Of a stretch of DNA of 64,000 nt, positions 36,955-47,533 are shown one piece after another. How positions within the stretch are numbered: position 1 is the first letter of the stretch; every line of letters starts with the position of its first letter. The notes under the pieces were generated by a model. The model was not told the origin of the DNA and searched no databases. It saw only the letters and a program-made list of their open reading frames with translations. Made by a program: the position numbers and the translations under genes. Source of the stretch: Rhizopus sp. PT2906 (taxonomy: Eukaryota > Mucoromycota > Mucoromycetes > Mucorales > Rhizopodaceae); the NCBI GenBank assembly GCA_025529335.1, contig JAMYHX010000153.1:1-64000 (forward strand), in the 5' to 3' direction.

Positions 36955-37554
36955 AGAGTAAACAAAAAAAATGTACAGAAAAAGTCAGACAGCTTAGAAA
37001 CCAATCTGCCAATGAAATCAATAACACACTTTTTTGGTTTAGTTTTGATTTTAGTCTCTATTTTTTTTTTTCTGTTTAACACAAAATAACAACAAGATGA
37101 ATCCATCTGGTTCACATGGAAACAGAGCTAATTTGTGTGTGTGTATATATTCATTCTTTTTCTTCTTTTTTAAACTTTTTCATTGATTGTGATCTAATGA
37201 CAAGATATCAAAAAATGCACTAGTGATTTATATGACGTTATACGATCCAATGAGATCTATTCCCAGACTTGTTCCCAGAAAAACTATTTTTTATTCCGTT
37301 TGACTAAATTTTTTGTATAACTCAGTGATTCAAAAAAAAAAAAAAAAAAACTTCTTAAACCCTATGACGCTAAAATGGATTTAGACAAATAAAGTTTAAA
37401 TAAAAGGTACATGTTAAACCGAACTCCGATATGCACACTTTTTTTGTGGGTTGCATACATCAAAGATATAAATACCCCTCCACTTTTTTTACTTTGTCTC
37501 TTTACGCTTCTTTTTTTTTCTTTCTTCCTTGTTTTTATTTATTGATCTGATAAT
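36955..37554. promoter_or_regulatory. Divergent promoter region
   Basis: A 600-bp region between the divergent PFK-2/FBPase-2 and sugar transporter genes. It holds two CCAAT cores close together (near 37000 and 37010), a third near 37249, an A tract (37330-37349) and a TATA-like ATATAAATA about 90 bp upstream of the transporter start. Shared control of two sugar-metabolism genes is possible but not shown. Confidence 0.4.
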
Positions 37555-39271
37555 ATGGGATTCGTCTTAAAAGGAGCAGCTCTTTTTAGAGCCTCAACAC
37601 TATTAGCCGCCATCGGTTTCTTACTCTTTGGTTATGATCAAGTATGTCATTTATACAATGATATATGGCGCATCTTACTTACTTATTCTTTTTGTATAGG
37701 GTGTCATGTCTGGTGTCGTAGCCAATGATCTCTTCCTTGATACAATGGGTAAACCTGATTCCGCTTTGGTTGGTGCCATTGTCGCCTTGTACGAAATCGG
37801 TTGTATGTTTGGTGCTTTATCCACTGGTCGCATTGGTGATTGGCTTGGTCGTAGAAAGACAATTCGTTTGGGTTGTTTGATTCTTTGTATCGGTGCCATC
37901 TTGCAAACCGCTGCTGTCAATGCAGGTATGATGATTGTCGCTCGTATCATCACTGGTGTTGGTAATGGTATGAACACTGCAACTATTCCTGTCTACCAAG
38001 CCGAATTGTCTCCTCCAAAGTCCAGAGGTTCTCATGTCGCCTTTGAAGCATCCTTATTGACAATCGGTGTTGCTATTGCCTACTGGCTCGAATATGGTCT
38101 TTACTTTGTCCAAGGCGAATTTGCCTGGCGATTCCCTCTTGCTTTCCAAATGGTCTTTGCCATCATCTTGGGTCTTGCTTCTTTTATTCTTCCTGAGTCA
38201 CCTCGTTGGTTACAAGCTCACGGCCATGAAGAAGAATGTAAGAAAGTGTTGGCTCGTCTCTGGTCAGACTGTGATACGACTCATCCTCGCTGTATTGCCG
38301 AATGGGAAGAAATTCGTGATGGTATTGAACTCGAACGTCGTGAGGGTATCTCATCCTATGTCGAATTGTTCAAGAAGGGCAAGATGAACAACCGTTATCG
38401 TGTGTTGCTGGGTATGGGTGGTCAATTGATCCAACAATTTGGTGGTATTAACGTCATCAGTTACTACTTGGCCGATGTCTTCAAGCAAGCAGGTATGAGC
38501 ACTGAAAAGGCTATGCTCATGGCCGGTGTCGATTCCTTTGTGTACTTTGCAGGTGCTGTCACCCCCATTTTCACCATCGAACGTCTCGGTCGTCGTTGGC
38601 TCATGTATGCTGGTCTGATCGGTCAAGCTATCACACTGCTTATTGTCGGTGGTGGTGAATACATTGTCCAAAGAGATCAAGCACTCTATGGCACCTTGAA
38701 CGGACCCGCTTCCAAGGCTGTCATTGCCTTTGTCATGCTTTACACCTTTGTCTTTGGTGCTGCCTGGTTAGGTCTCGCCTGGTTGTATCCCTCCGAAATC
38801 TTCTCGACTGGTCTTCGTGCAAAGGGTAACTCCATGTCAACAGCTGCCAACTGGTTGGGTAACTTTGTTGTGGCCATGATTGCCCCTGTTTTGTTTGAAT
38901 ACGCCAAGTACTGGACCTTCCTCATGTTTGGTATCCTCAACGTGATCTTTTTGATTCCTATTTACTTCTTCTATCCCGAAACTATGGGCAAGTCATTGGA
39001 AGAAATCGAAGTCTTGTTTGCTACCGAAGATCTTCAAGAAGATGCCAAATCGATTGCTTCTCACATTGGTTCTGTTTCCTTGTACGAAAAGACACACGGA
39101 GATGCTGAGTCAGGCCGCGGTTCTCGACCTCAATCCCGTCGTTTCCCAAGTAACTTCTCTGGTCGTCAAAGTGTCATGAGTGCCAATAAGGCAAATGATA
39201 AACCCGCTGTGGACTCCGAAGCTGCCCATGTGAAGAATGATTATGATGAAAAGGGACCCAACTATAAATAA
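37555..39271 (+). CDS. MFS sugar transporter
   Basis: Plasma-membrane hexose-type H+ symporter of the sugar porter family, about 550 residues and 12 membrane segments. Exon 1 encodes MGFVLKGAALFRASTLLAAI through GYDQ. One intron (about 37641-37699) leads to GVMSGVVANDLFL. Signatures: GRIGDWLGRRKTIRLG (loop 2-3), FILPESPRWLQAHG (after TM6), QQFGGINVISYYLADVF (TM7), IERLGRRWLMYAG (loop 8-9), LYPSEIFSTGLRAKGNS and YPETMGKSLEEIEVLF. The C-terminal tail of about 70 residues is hydrophilic and Ser-rich (SRPQSRRFPSNFSGRQS) and may be phosphorylated. Codon use is more biased than in neighbours, which suggests high expression. The exact sugar cannot be read from sequence. Confidence 0.93.
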
Positions 39272-39444
39272 TAAGGCAGTGCCTTTTTAATTGTTACTAT
39301 TATTTATTATTATTATTATAGTTGTGTATATATATATTTTAATGCTATATTCAAATAAAAAAACAAGACAGACCCTTTCTTTAATCTACTTCTTTACTCA
39401 GATAAGGTTTCAATGTACGTAGTACCAACATTTATATATATGTA

Positions 39445-40385
39445 TTATTTGAACACATGATGACGATAGTACTTTAATTCTTCAATACTTTCAATAATAT
39501 CATCCAATGCTCTATGAGATCCCTTTTTGTTTACTTGAATACTTGGATACCTATTTTTTGAAAAAAAATTTTTTAGCACTGTTTTTTAGTTCCATTATAA
39601 AATGTCCGATTTTACCATCGTTTGGCTAATTCCTTGATTGTGCTCACATCTGATGCAAGGTCAATGTTACAGACTGTACGACGATAATGAACTTACCAAC
39701 AATTCGATAGTGCAGGTAATCAATAACCCTTGGCATCTCTTTATAAAGAAACCGTTTATCTTCATGAACTGAATTACCTGCCAATGGGGCTACTCCCTTG
39801 GGTAAATGTTGCTCCAAGAACTGAACAATTTGATCTTGTGCTTGGTTCGTTGTCAATGTTGATTCGAGTACTTGCTGAGTTAAACCAGACTATAGAGGGT
39901 CGCACAGCGTCCCGCGCGAGCGCAATTTAAATACTCCACCCCCGCATTTTTATGTTTTATTTACCTTGCCATGATGTTCAATGCACCAGTCTATTTTTAT
40001 CCATTTGTGTGAATGAAAATTCAAAAAAGATGAATAATAATTTTTTAAACGTACCATTCATGTTGTCCATTACTTCTTTAGGTTGATGAATAATCAATTC
40101 CGGTCCCTGTTGAATCATGTCACTTTCCCTTGTCTTTCCTACTCTTTTTTTTTTTTTTTTTTTTTTTTGCTTTTTATACTTTGGCTACAATGTTTAAGTC
40201 GCCATCAGTAATCAACACTGCAATCTCAATCAAGTGATCTTTGCTAATGTCAAGACCAGTCATCTTAAAAAAAATGAGAGTTGATATTTATATAACATAA
40301 ATACTTTCCTTACCTCACAATCTATCCAAACTAAAGGGTTCTTAATCATGTTGAAAGCGCGTTTGGCAACAAAAGAAATTGACAT
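39445..40385 (-). CDS. REX2: Oligoribonuclease (REXO2/Orn, DEDDh exonuclease)
   Basis: 3'-5' exonuclease degrading very short RNAs, often mitochondrial. Exons give MSISFVAKRAFNMIKNPLVW, IDCE joined to MTGLDISKDHLIEIAVLITD (first DED box), then GPELIIHQPKEVMDNM, SGLTQQVLESTL, PLAGNSVHEDKRFLYKEMPR (second box) and after further introns KELAKRWYPSIQVNKKG and SHRALDDIIESIEELKYYR (third box with His and Asp). It ends HHVFK. The DEDDh catalytic set appears complete. The intron before SGLTQ (about 39892-39966) contains a GC-rich stretch unlike the neighbouring DNA. Size about 190 residues, normal. Confidence 0.92.
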
Positions 40386-40569
40386 GCAAAAAAAAAAAGA
40401 GGGTTGCCATGTCATCTAAAAGTCACACTTTGTGTCCTGTTTCGCTACTTACAGGAACTTAAAATTTAGAATGAAGGAAAAATTTTGGTTTGTTGTTGGC
40501 TAGTATTATGCTTGTATTTGCTACTTGCTCATTTGTTACACGGTACAGATTTTCTCTATAAGAGCGTTA

Positions 40570-41250
40570 GGCAGCAAGAAGATTGGCCATCTTGGCTGTT
40601 ATATTAACTTGAGGCATAGAAGAATGTTCTGTAGCAACGACTCTGTTCTCAGCGGCAATATTAATAGTATCAAAGTGATCAACCGAGTCTACTTGCTCAA
40701 ACGATACAATATTTCTTATAAAATGCAAGTCAGTTTTAGCATATGTTGTTTACAAATACATACATCCCGCAACCCACTCCTAAAAGGAGTTATTCCAGCA
40801 TGTAAACGATTGAGCAGATACACATGCTTACGAGCAATGTTATTGTATCTGAAATCGTTACAAGTGCAGCCCTTCATTTCTTTTTCCATTACAGTGATTT
40901 CGTGTTGAAGTTCTATATTGCTGGACGATTGGACTAGATAACCTCCAGGTGTAGTCATATCAGGAATGCGCTCCATATTGATTTGATCAACTTTTATTTG
41001 CCTCGTCCTTCTTTTTTTTTTTTTTTTCTTTAAGACCCACTCTATCAACGTTTAGCATCAGTCTTTGGATATTCTAGAGATAGTCCTCTTCAGCATCACT
41101 CACTGATATGAATATCAGTCTGTCCACTCTTCTGTTTTGTTTTCTTTTTAAACGTGTCGTTTTCAATTGCTTATGTCAGCTTTCGATATAGTTGTTCGTC
41201 TCCATATTAGTATAGATAGCAGACTGATATGCTCTTATTCAATGCTTGAA
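40570..41250 (-). pseudogene. MULE transposase C-terminal relic with SWIM finger
   Basis: Reading the minus strand from 41250, the frame gives YTNMETNNYIES, then a stop, then HKQLKTTRLKRKQNRRVDRL, a MULE transposase C-terminal pattern. An interrupted segment leads to GCTCNDFRYNNIARKHVYLL, a SWIM zinc finger (CxCxnCxH) in which the third ligand Cys reads Arg. A tail follows to the stop near 40570. Several stops and frame changes show it is dead. Confidence 0.75.
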
Positions 41251-41549
41251 ATTGCCATTGTTAAAGTATGAAATGCATAGATAATAAATTAGCTACGTTG
41301 TTGTATCCACGCTACCATTCAGTGCTTAAATACAATATCTAGAGCCGAACCTAATGTTACTATAAGATCTGCTACACCTTAATCGAATGTTGTCAACTCG
41401 GTTTAAATATCTCTGCTTCTTAATATATAATTATAGATTGTGCTATTATCTCTCTTCTCTTTACTTTATTCCAAATAAAGATACACACAGCCTCATTGTA
41501 CTTTTACTTTGTCTGATGCTATTACAAAGCTAAATACAACACTCTGAGC

Positions 41550-43530
41550 TTGAATCAAGGAAGATCTGTAGCAATGAAAAGTCGTAAACTATTTGTACTC
41601 TATTTTGATACAACACGAGAGGTAAAACGCTTTACTGTTCGCTCCAAATCACCAAAATATTATACTGAGTTTTCTAGCATCTTTAATTTTATGAAGGCTT
41701 ATAAATGCCGCGAGAACAAGGGTCGAAATTATAGCAATAGAAAGCAGTCTGAGGATTACATTGCTCGTGTTGTGTTAGGATTCACAGATCCTAAAGAGCC
41801 GTTTAAATTAGCTCATGTTTCAACCGGAAAACATCGCAAAAATATCTGAGCAGCATACAGACAAAAAGTTATAATCCGGGTTTGACCGCTTCGGAATAGT
41901 CAATAAGATCAAAGAAGAACAGTTGTAGCGTATGAGATTACGTCTCTTGGAGGAACATATAGGAGCCATGCTCCTGCTCCTGTTAAAGTCATAATTAGCT
42001 TCTTATATTTACAAAAATGTATACAGAACACACTAACACTATGTTATTTATAAGCTGTACAAAGAGCTATAACAATGAAAACAATTGTAATTCCTGCTGA
42101 TAAGTTTAATACTTCCCAAAAATCCTGTCATTGCCTTGGATAGCTAAAAAAAAAAAGTTTAGACTTACTAGGTTCGGTCAGCTTCCTGATGAGCCGCGCT
42201 CTACAAAAAAATGCCTCAACGAAGAAGATTGCTTCTTACATAGATCCAATGTTCGTCCACAAAAAACTCCTCCAAGTAATTGAGATAAAAGTGATTATTA
42301 TTTTTAGACTCGGAACTTACTCCCTTTCTTTTTAGAGCATGCTTGGCCAACTTATCCATTGAAATTGTGCTCTCAATGTCCAGTGAATAATTTAGTTGAC
42401 TTGGTAGAAATAAGGCAAGCTTCTTTTGTGTTCTTCCTTGACAAGCATTAATTAGGCTATAAACATCTCTACAGCATATCAAAGCTGAATAATTTATATG
42501 GGGCAATAGCCAGTTCATATTCTACTAAAATATGTACACTTCAAATTAATATTACCCAAAAGAGTCCATATGCTTATCCTGTACTTTAGATGTGTGGTAT
42601 TCAAACATATTTCACGCTTATTGAAACTAAGGAAATTACCCTTACAATAACAGAAATTAGTACATAAAAATAGGAAACCCTTAATTAAGCTACTTTACTT
42701 CAAAATAACTGTTAAACCCACGTCAACTATAGTCCCACAGTAAACTTAAAGTAAAAATAAGAGCTACCCTTTATCAATAAAAGGATTAATTCAGTTTTAC
42801 TGTATTTTGTTGTCTCTAATATTAGCATTTGGCTTTAAAATTTACACAAATTTCTGAAAAAGGTGATCAAAGGATTATAGAAAAACACAACAATGACAAT
42901 AATGATAACAGTGCTTATATTTCTTTGAAAACGAACAAGTGCATGCAGTTAGTATTGAGTGGCAAATAGCATCTTTTAGGTCCTAAGATATGGCAGAATA
43001 TAACTACGTACACGCCTTTGAGCAAAGATGAAAAACAAGTAGAGTTTGGTGAGTGCATTGATGCAATTGAATTTTACAAATAATGCTTTTGTTATAAATA
43101 TGACATAGATGAGCTAAGAAAGAAACTATATAGTCTAAAGCAAGCAAAATGCAGCGAATCCTTTTCTCCAATAACCAAAGATAAACTGAAGGGGTATGAA
43201 ACAGCAGCTACGCATTCAGAGCTATACATTCGATATTTCACGGGCAGCGAGTGTGTCGAAAGACGAACCCCAGGTATTTCCAAACGAATTTTAGAATGTT
43301 GAAATGTTAGCAGACGATGAAATAGCCCAGCAGAAGAGCACTTACCCATTGAAGGTGTGTAGTCATTGTTCAGCTGGTAATCGTATGTGAGTACGTCCAG
43401 TCTCTGTTTTATACATGTACGAGTAATTTAATACAGTTTTGGTAGATCTGAAATTGAGACGTGAATGTAGCAATGGATACTCGGTCAATTTTGACACATT
43501 ATATTTTGTCTAACTACAATCAAGATCAGG
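41550..43530 (+). pseudogene. Fanzor relic, interrupted by inserted sequence
   Basis: The plus-strand segment NFMKAYKCRENKGRNYSNRK matches CFMKGYRHRENKGYLYSNRQ of the right-hand Fanzor. Further on, a decayed VVAYE...GGTYRSHAPAPVK parallels VIAYGDASLSGTKKGYTPIP. TIVIPADKFNTSQKSCHCLG parallels IVIPVDEFRTSITCCKCH, but the catalytic Glu is Lys (codon 42102-42104). About 1.2 kb later CSHCSAGNRM and DVNVAMDTRSILTHYIL resemble the Fanzor C-terminal zinc finger and RuvC-III (CKLCPAGNG; DINAAINIRSTLVSYIG). Stops and the lost Glu make it inactive. Confidence 0.72.
42160..43350. other. Unassigned insert with coding-like segments
   Basis: Lies inside the left Fanzor relic. On the minus strand 42216-42518 encodes about 100 residues including LFLPSQLNYSLDIESTISMD. 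On the plus strand 42959-43280 reads GPKIWQNITTYTPLSKDEKQ, then across a plausible intron (about 43048-43107) DELRKKLYSLKQAKCSESFS and ATHSELYIRYFTGSECVERR. Both look like former genes or element proteins; neither family was recognised. Confidence 0.4.
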
Positions 43531-43885
43531 ATCGCGTCAAAGAGACACAAAAAATGTGTAGGGCTTTTTAGGACAAGTCATTTAGCCTTTTTAATTACGC
43601 CTACTAATTTAGTAAGTGAAAAACAAAAAAAAAAGTAACGTAACTAATGGGCGTGTGTCTAAAATTAACATAACATACAAGACATAGGGTATCAAGCATG
43701 ACCCCCTACTTTTTTCATTCTTGAAGTTTGCCAAGCTCTGTAGCTTCGGAGGCCCAATTTTATCTTTCTCTCTTGTCATTTTATCTCTCTCTATTTCTCT
43801 CTTTTTGTACGCCCAGAAAAAAGTCTTGGATATTTTTTCTTTTTCTTCTTTATAATAATTTCAGGAACTATAGAACAATAACAAC
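43531..43885. other. Gap before the PRA1 gene
   Basis: The left end of the unit fades out here. CT-rich tracts (43764-43803) and a pyrimidine-rich run up to 43885 are probably the promoter and 5' UTR of the PRA1 gene. No other signal. Confidence 0.45.
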
Positions 43886-44524
43886 ATGTCAACACCACTT
43901 CTCTCAAACGAAACAGCACAAACTATTGGTGCAGCTGCAACATCTATTGCTAATGACGCTCGATTCTCCTTTTTACAAAAGTTTCGCGAGGAACGTCTAT
44001 CGAATCTTCGACCTCTTGGCGATTTCTTTGATAAGAATAGAATGAGCTTCACTACCTCATTTCACACCATCAGTCAACGATGGAAGTAAGTGTTACAATT
44101 TATGATTGACAACTTGTTAATTCTTTACAGTTACAACTTGCAATACTTTTCTGCTAATTACTTATTAATTGTCCTCGCCTTGAGTATCTATGCCATGTAA
44201 GCTTTTTATTTGTTTATCATTATTGTTTTCTTATATTATCATAGTATCACCAGTTGGTGGCTTCTTTTCACCATTGGCTTTATCGCTGGCGGCTTCTATG
44301 TGATCTCACGCTTAGATGGACCTGTGACGATCGGAAACACGGTTTTATCACCTTCATCACTCTATGGTATCTATGCCGGTGCCTCGATCATCTTGTTACT
44401 ATTCTCAGGTGCAACAGGTGCCATCTTTTGGATCATTGGTGCCGCAGCTATCCTCATTCTCGGTCATGCGGCCATTATTGAACCAGGACTTGAAGGTGAA
44501 TTCTCTGCAGATGGACAAGTATAA
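43886..44524 (+). CDS. YIP3: PRA1 family protein (prenylated Rab acceptor, Yip3)
   Basis: Small ER/Golgi membrane protein that interacts with prenylated Rab GTPases. Exon 1 starts MSTPLLSNETAQTIGAAATS and has the conserved SFLQKFREERLSNLRPLGDF, FFDKNRMSF. After introns at about 44087-44130 and 44199-44244 come YNLQYFSANYLLIVLALSIY, then ITSWWLLFTIGFIAGGFYVI, SLYGIYAGASIILLLFSGAT and a last hydrophobic segment FWIIGAAAILILGHAAI. The tail EPGLEGEFSADGQV is acidic. The four hydrophobic stretches in two hairpins and the Arg-Pro block are typical. About 180 residues, intact. Confidence 0.92.
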
Positions 44525-44547
44525 AAGGAACTTTATTCAAATAAATA

Positions 44548-45269
44548 TCAAGCTTCCTTTCGTAGCTCTTGTTCTTCCTCAGCCTATATAAAAATAAGCA
44601 TATAGATCTTTTTTTTTCTTTACTATACACTTACCAGCATCTTTTGTTGATGAATGAACCATGAGGGCAAATGTAAGGGTAGTGTGACCAAATCAAGATC
44701 AAATAGTTCTATAAATTGCTCATTCACATATCTCGCTTTGGATCCTGCATAAGCTCGATACTGACAACAATATAAGTAAAGTCTTTCTTAAATAGTGATA
44801 CATACTTCGGTCACAATCGAACTAAAATTCCATCCTTCCAGCTTTCTTAAGCAACCCACCAAGGTACCAGTTTCATGAATACCTGAGCTATTATGAAATG
44901 TTGAACTACTTTTCTTTTTTATACATACTTGTCTTACGTGCACATGATCAAAATAGGGTGAGTTTCAGCATTTAGAATGAGTTCGAGTCCTTCCTTGATC
45001 AACTCTTCAGAAACAGGCCGCCACGTCGAAGGCTGTGTTGGTTTCCATGTGGCCATGCCAACATGGACCAGTTGAATGTTCCCTTCTTCAATAAAATTAG
45101 TTGTTACTCTATTCGGAAGCTCAGGACTAAGCATCACTAGTGTTTTAAATCCAAACTGTTTCAAAAAGGTAAAATTGGCTTGTTGAATCATGTCTGACCG
45201 GTAAATGCCTGGTTCGACAATACCAAATTGTTCAGGTGGGCATAGGAAACTGAGTGCATTCGTTCCCAT
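44548..45269 (-). CDS. Oca-type (Siw14 family) phosphatase-like protein, likely inactive
   Basis: Member of the plant and fungal atypical dual-specificity phosphatase group (Siw14, Oca1-6). The N-terminus MGTNALSFLCPPEQFGIVEP then GIYRSDMIQQANFTFLKQFG is the standard PPxNFxxVxxGIYRSxxP-type opening. FKTLVMLSPELPN and VKELIKEG-like helices follow. The P-loop, spliced across an intron, reads MCTSGIHETGTLVGCLRKLE. The CX5R Arg is replaced by Glu, so phosphatase chemistry is unlikely. The tail SSIVTEYRAYAGSKARYVNE and FDLDLVTLPLHLPSW fits the family. An Oca4/Oca2-like regulatory role is inferred. The start chosen is the ATG at 45267-45269. Confidence 0.85.
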
Positions 45270-45340
45270 CAATTAATATAGAAATGAACAAAAGGAAAAA
45301 AAAAAATCTGTCTCTCTCTCTCTTTTTTTTCTTTTTTTTA

Positions 45341-46252
45341 ATGGCAACCAAAAGAGCAATCAATCTTCGATACAAACCCATTCACCCTACACCTACACCT
45401 ACACCTACATCTACACCTCCGAAACCCAAGCCTAAGCTAGGTCCTCTCTTGTTTGGTGGCGCACTGCTATACGTGACAGCAACTTACGTGTCAATGAGTG
45501 TGCTCAAGAGTAAATCAGATACCACAGATAGATTATCAGGCAAGAAAGATCAAGATCCCGTATCTCCAAGCAACTTTGATACAACAGGCGTGTGGGACAG
45601 TGTAGCAAAGAAATACGATAAAGAAATTGGTTGGGATGAAGTTGTGATGGGCATGGGTCTGCTCAGACGTTGGCTAATAGGGAAAGCACAAGTAAGGACA
45701 GAGAGTGCGTTTCTTTCGTTTTATTAACCCTTTCTTAAGGGTGATGTTTTGGAAGTATCCACAGGTACTGGCCGTAATTTCGGTTATTATAAGCCAGATC
45801 AGGTCAATACAATCACATTTACAGATCGTCATGATTCTATGCTCAATATGGCAAAAGAGAAATTTGAAGCTTATAAAGACAAGTTTCATCAAGCTTTTTT
45901 CGAAATAGCAAGCATCGACCAACAGACAAATAAAAAGTATGATACGATTGTGGACACCTTTGGACTTTGCTCCTGTCAGGATCCAGTAGAAGCTCTAGTG
46001 CAATTGGCTGATCAATGCAAATCAAGCCAATCAAGAGTTCTACTTCTCGAACACGGCCGGTCTCATTATGACTGGTTAAATAGACTACTGGATTCAAATG
46101 TTGATAAACATGTCAAGCAATGGGGTTGTTGGTGGAACAGAGACATTGTGGGTCTATTTGAAAACGAACGGGTCAAGGACAAATTAGAGATTGTAGATGT
46201 ATCTCGCTGGCATTTTGGAACAACCTGTTATATTGTCGCAAAACCTAAATAA
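45341..46252 (+). CDS. OMS1: Oms1-like mitochondrial methyltransferase
   Basis: Class I SAM-dependent methyltransferase anchored by one N-terminal membrane segment. Begins MATKRAINLRYKPIHPTPTP, with a (Pro-Thr) repeat encoded by an ACACCT run and a basic linker, then PLLFGGALLYVTATYVSMSV. The catalytic part has DSVAKKYDKEIGWDEVVMGM, LLRRWLIGKAQ and, after a short intron (about 45691-45740), GDVLEVSTGTGRNFGYY as motif I, ITFTDRHDSMLNMAKEK, YDTIVDTFGLCSCQDPVEAL and RVLLLEHGRS. The end is RWHFGTTCYIVAKPK. Motif I is GxGxG-like with Ser (VSTGTG), as in Oms1/METTL7 relatives. About 287 residues. Confidence 0.85.
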
Positions 46253-46340
46253 AAAAAAATTTGTGACGACAATTATTTTTACGCATGCCCTTATTTTGCC
46301 CCCCTTTCTGAACTATAAGAATTTTTTTTTATTTTATGCT

Positions 46341-47245
46341 TTATTTTCTTTGTGTTTGCAAATTTATATTTGCTGTCAACAACTGTCTTAGTTCATAGTA
46401 TATTTGTGACGGTCTATTGTTATTTTCAGATGTTAATTGTATACGACTTTCTAAAGCATGTCTGCATACATCCATGATGCTTGTCAACACCTCATCCGTT
46501 CTATCTCCAGCTTCAAATGGTACTTCTGATTGAAGCACATCAGAGCTATCAGTAACTGCTTCGCTATGATCATTCTCTACAATATTCTGGATAAGTGCTG
46601 TCTCATCCATCATATGAACCCTCAAGCTAGAGCCAATTTCTAGGTAATGTCGTAAGTACACTGTAGCATTTCTCTTATTACTGTCATGACAATCTACCTT
46701 GGCTGTAAACCACACAGCTTTTATCGAAGCGATAAACCAAATACATATGTTTACAGGCACGCCTAATTCGTTGAAAATCTATACAATTGCATACAGTCAT
46801 CATTCCTTGGTCAGTTGATATACTGTATGCAACTTCCATCGTGAAAGATTTGACAATATAACAAACTTCTTCATCGATATACACTTTCTGCACCCTATCT
46901 CCTAATGACAATTCATTGATCTCTTCTGCTGTAATAATCCTCTCTAGTTTCTGAGCTCATACGTCCGATATTAGCAGCTATCCTTGTGATACTGTGCATA
47001 AAATCTGTATGAACATCAATCAAGATAAATATTAAGCAATCTAGTCTTCTATTTTCCTTTCTTTGCAAGTAATTTGTCTTCAGTTGATTATGCTAACTCT
47101 TAATGTAGTTGTTCTTTTCCATATTGGTGAAAATATAAGGCTGGTAGGCAGCAGATCAATGTATGAACTTGTCATATTTAAGATAATGTCTCAAAAGGTA
47201 CACCATAAGCTCTTTATATTCACCAAGAGTTCTTTGGAGCTATAA
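46341..47245 (-). pseudogene. MULE transposase C-terminal remnant with SWIM finger
   Basis: From 47245 leftward the minus strand gives LRHYLKYDKFIH, AYQPYIFTNMEKNNYIKS, a stop, HNQLKTNYLQRKENRRLD and TRIAANIGRMSSETREDYYS, the C-terminal pattern of Mutator-like transposases. The open part (46911 down) has SLGDRVQKVYIDEEVCYIVK and a SWIM zinc finger VCNCIDFQRIRRACKHMYLV with all CxCxnCxH ligands present. A 100-residue acidic tail ends at 46341. Stops, a frame change and the absent catalytic DDE half mean it cannot be an active transposase. It points away from the Fanzor gene. Confidence 0.78.
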
Positions 47246-47533
47246 AGGCTTCTGAGTAAATAACTCTCTTTGGCCTCTCATACATCAAACCCTTCAGAGC
47301 GGCCATCATGCCCCTGTAAGTAGTGTTGTTTCTTGCTGTGTTTCCAGTGAAAGTCGAATATTCTCTGGCCAAATATGGATAAGGGTATTAAAAGCAAACT
47401 ACAATATTTAGTGATATAGACGATGATGATTCGTTCATATTTAAATAATTGCTTCATTTTATTATATAATCTTATTATATTATATAGATATTTCTATACA
47501 CCTAACAAGAAACGTAAGATTATATCTGTATAG

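Larger units (their letters stand above)
40560..43530. mobile_element. Decayed MULE-Fanzor element (left copy)
   Basis: Left part: minus-strand remnant of a Mutator-like transposase (40570-41250). Right part: plus-strand Fanzor relic (41550-42150, and again about 43360-43530). The order and orientation match the better preserved unit at 46341-50070, including alignable DNA between about 41125-41240 and 47060-47150. The Fanzor relic is split by about 1.2 kb of unrelated sequence. No terminal inverted repeats or target duplications could be identified by eye. Confidence 0.7.
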
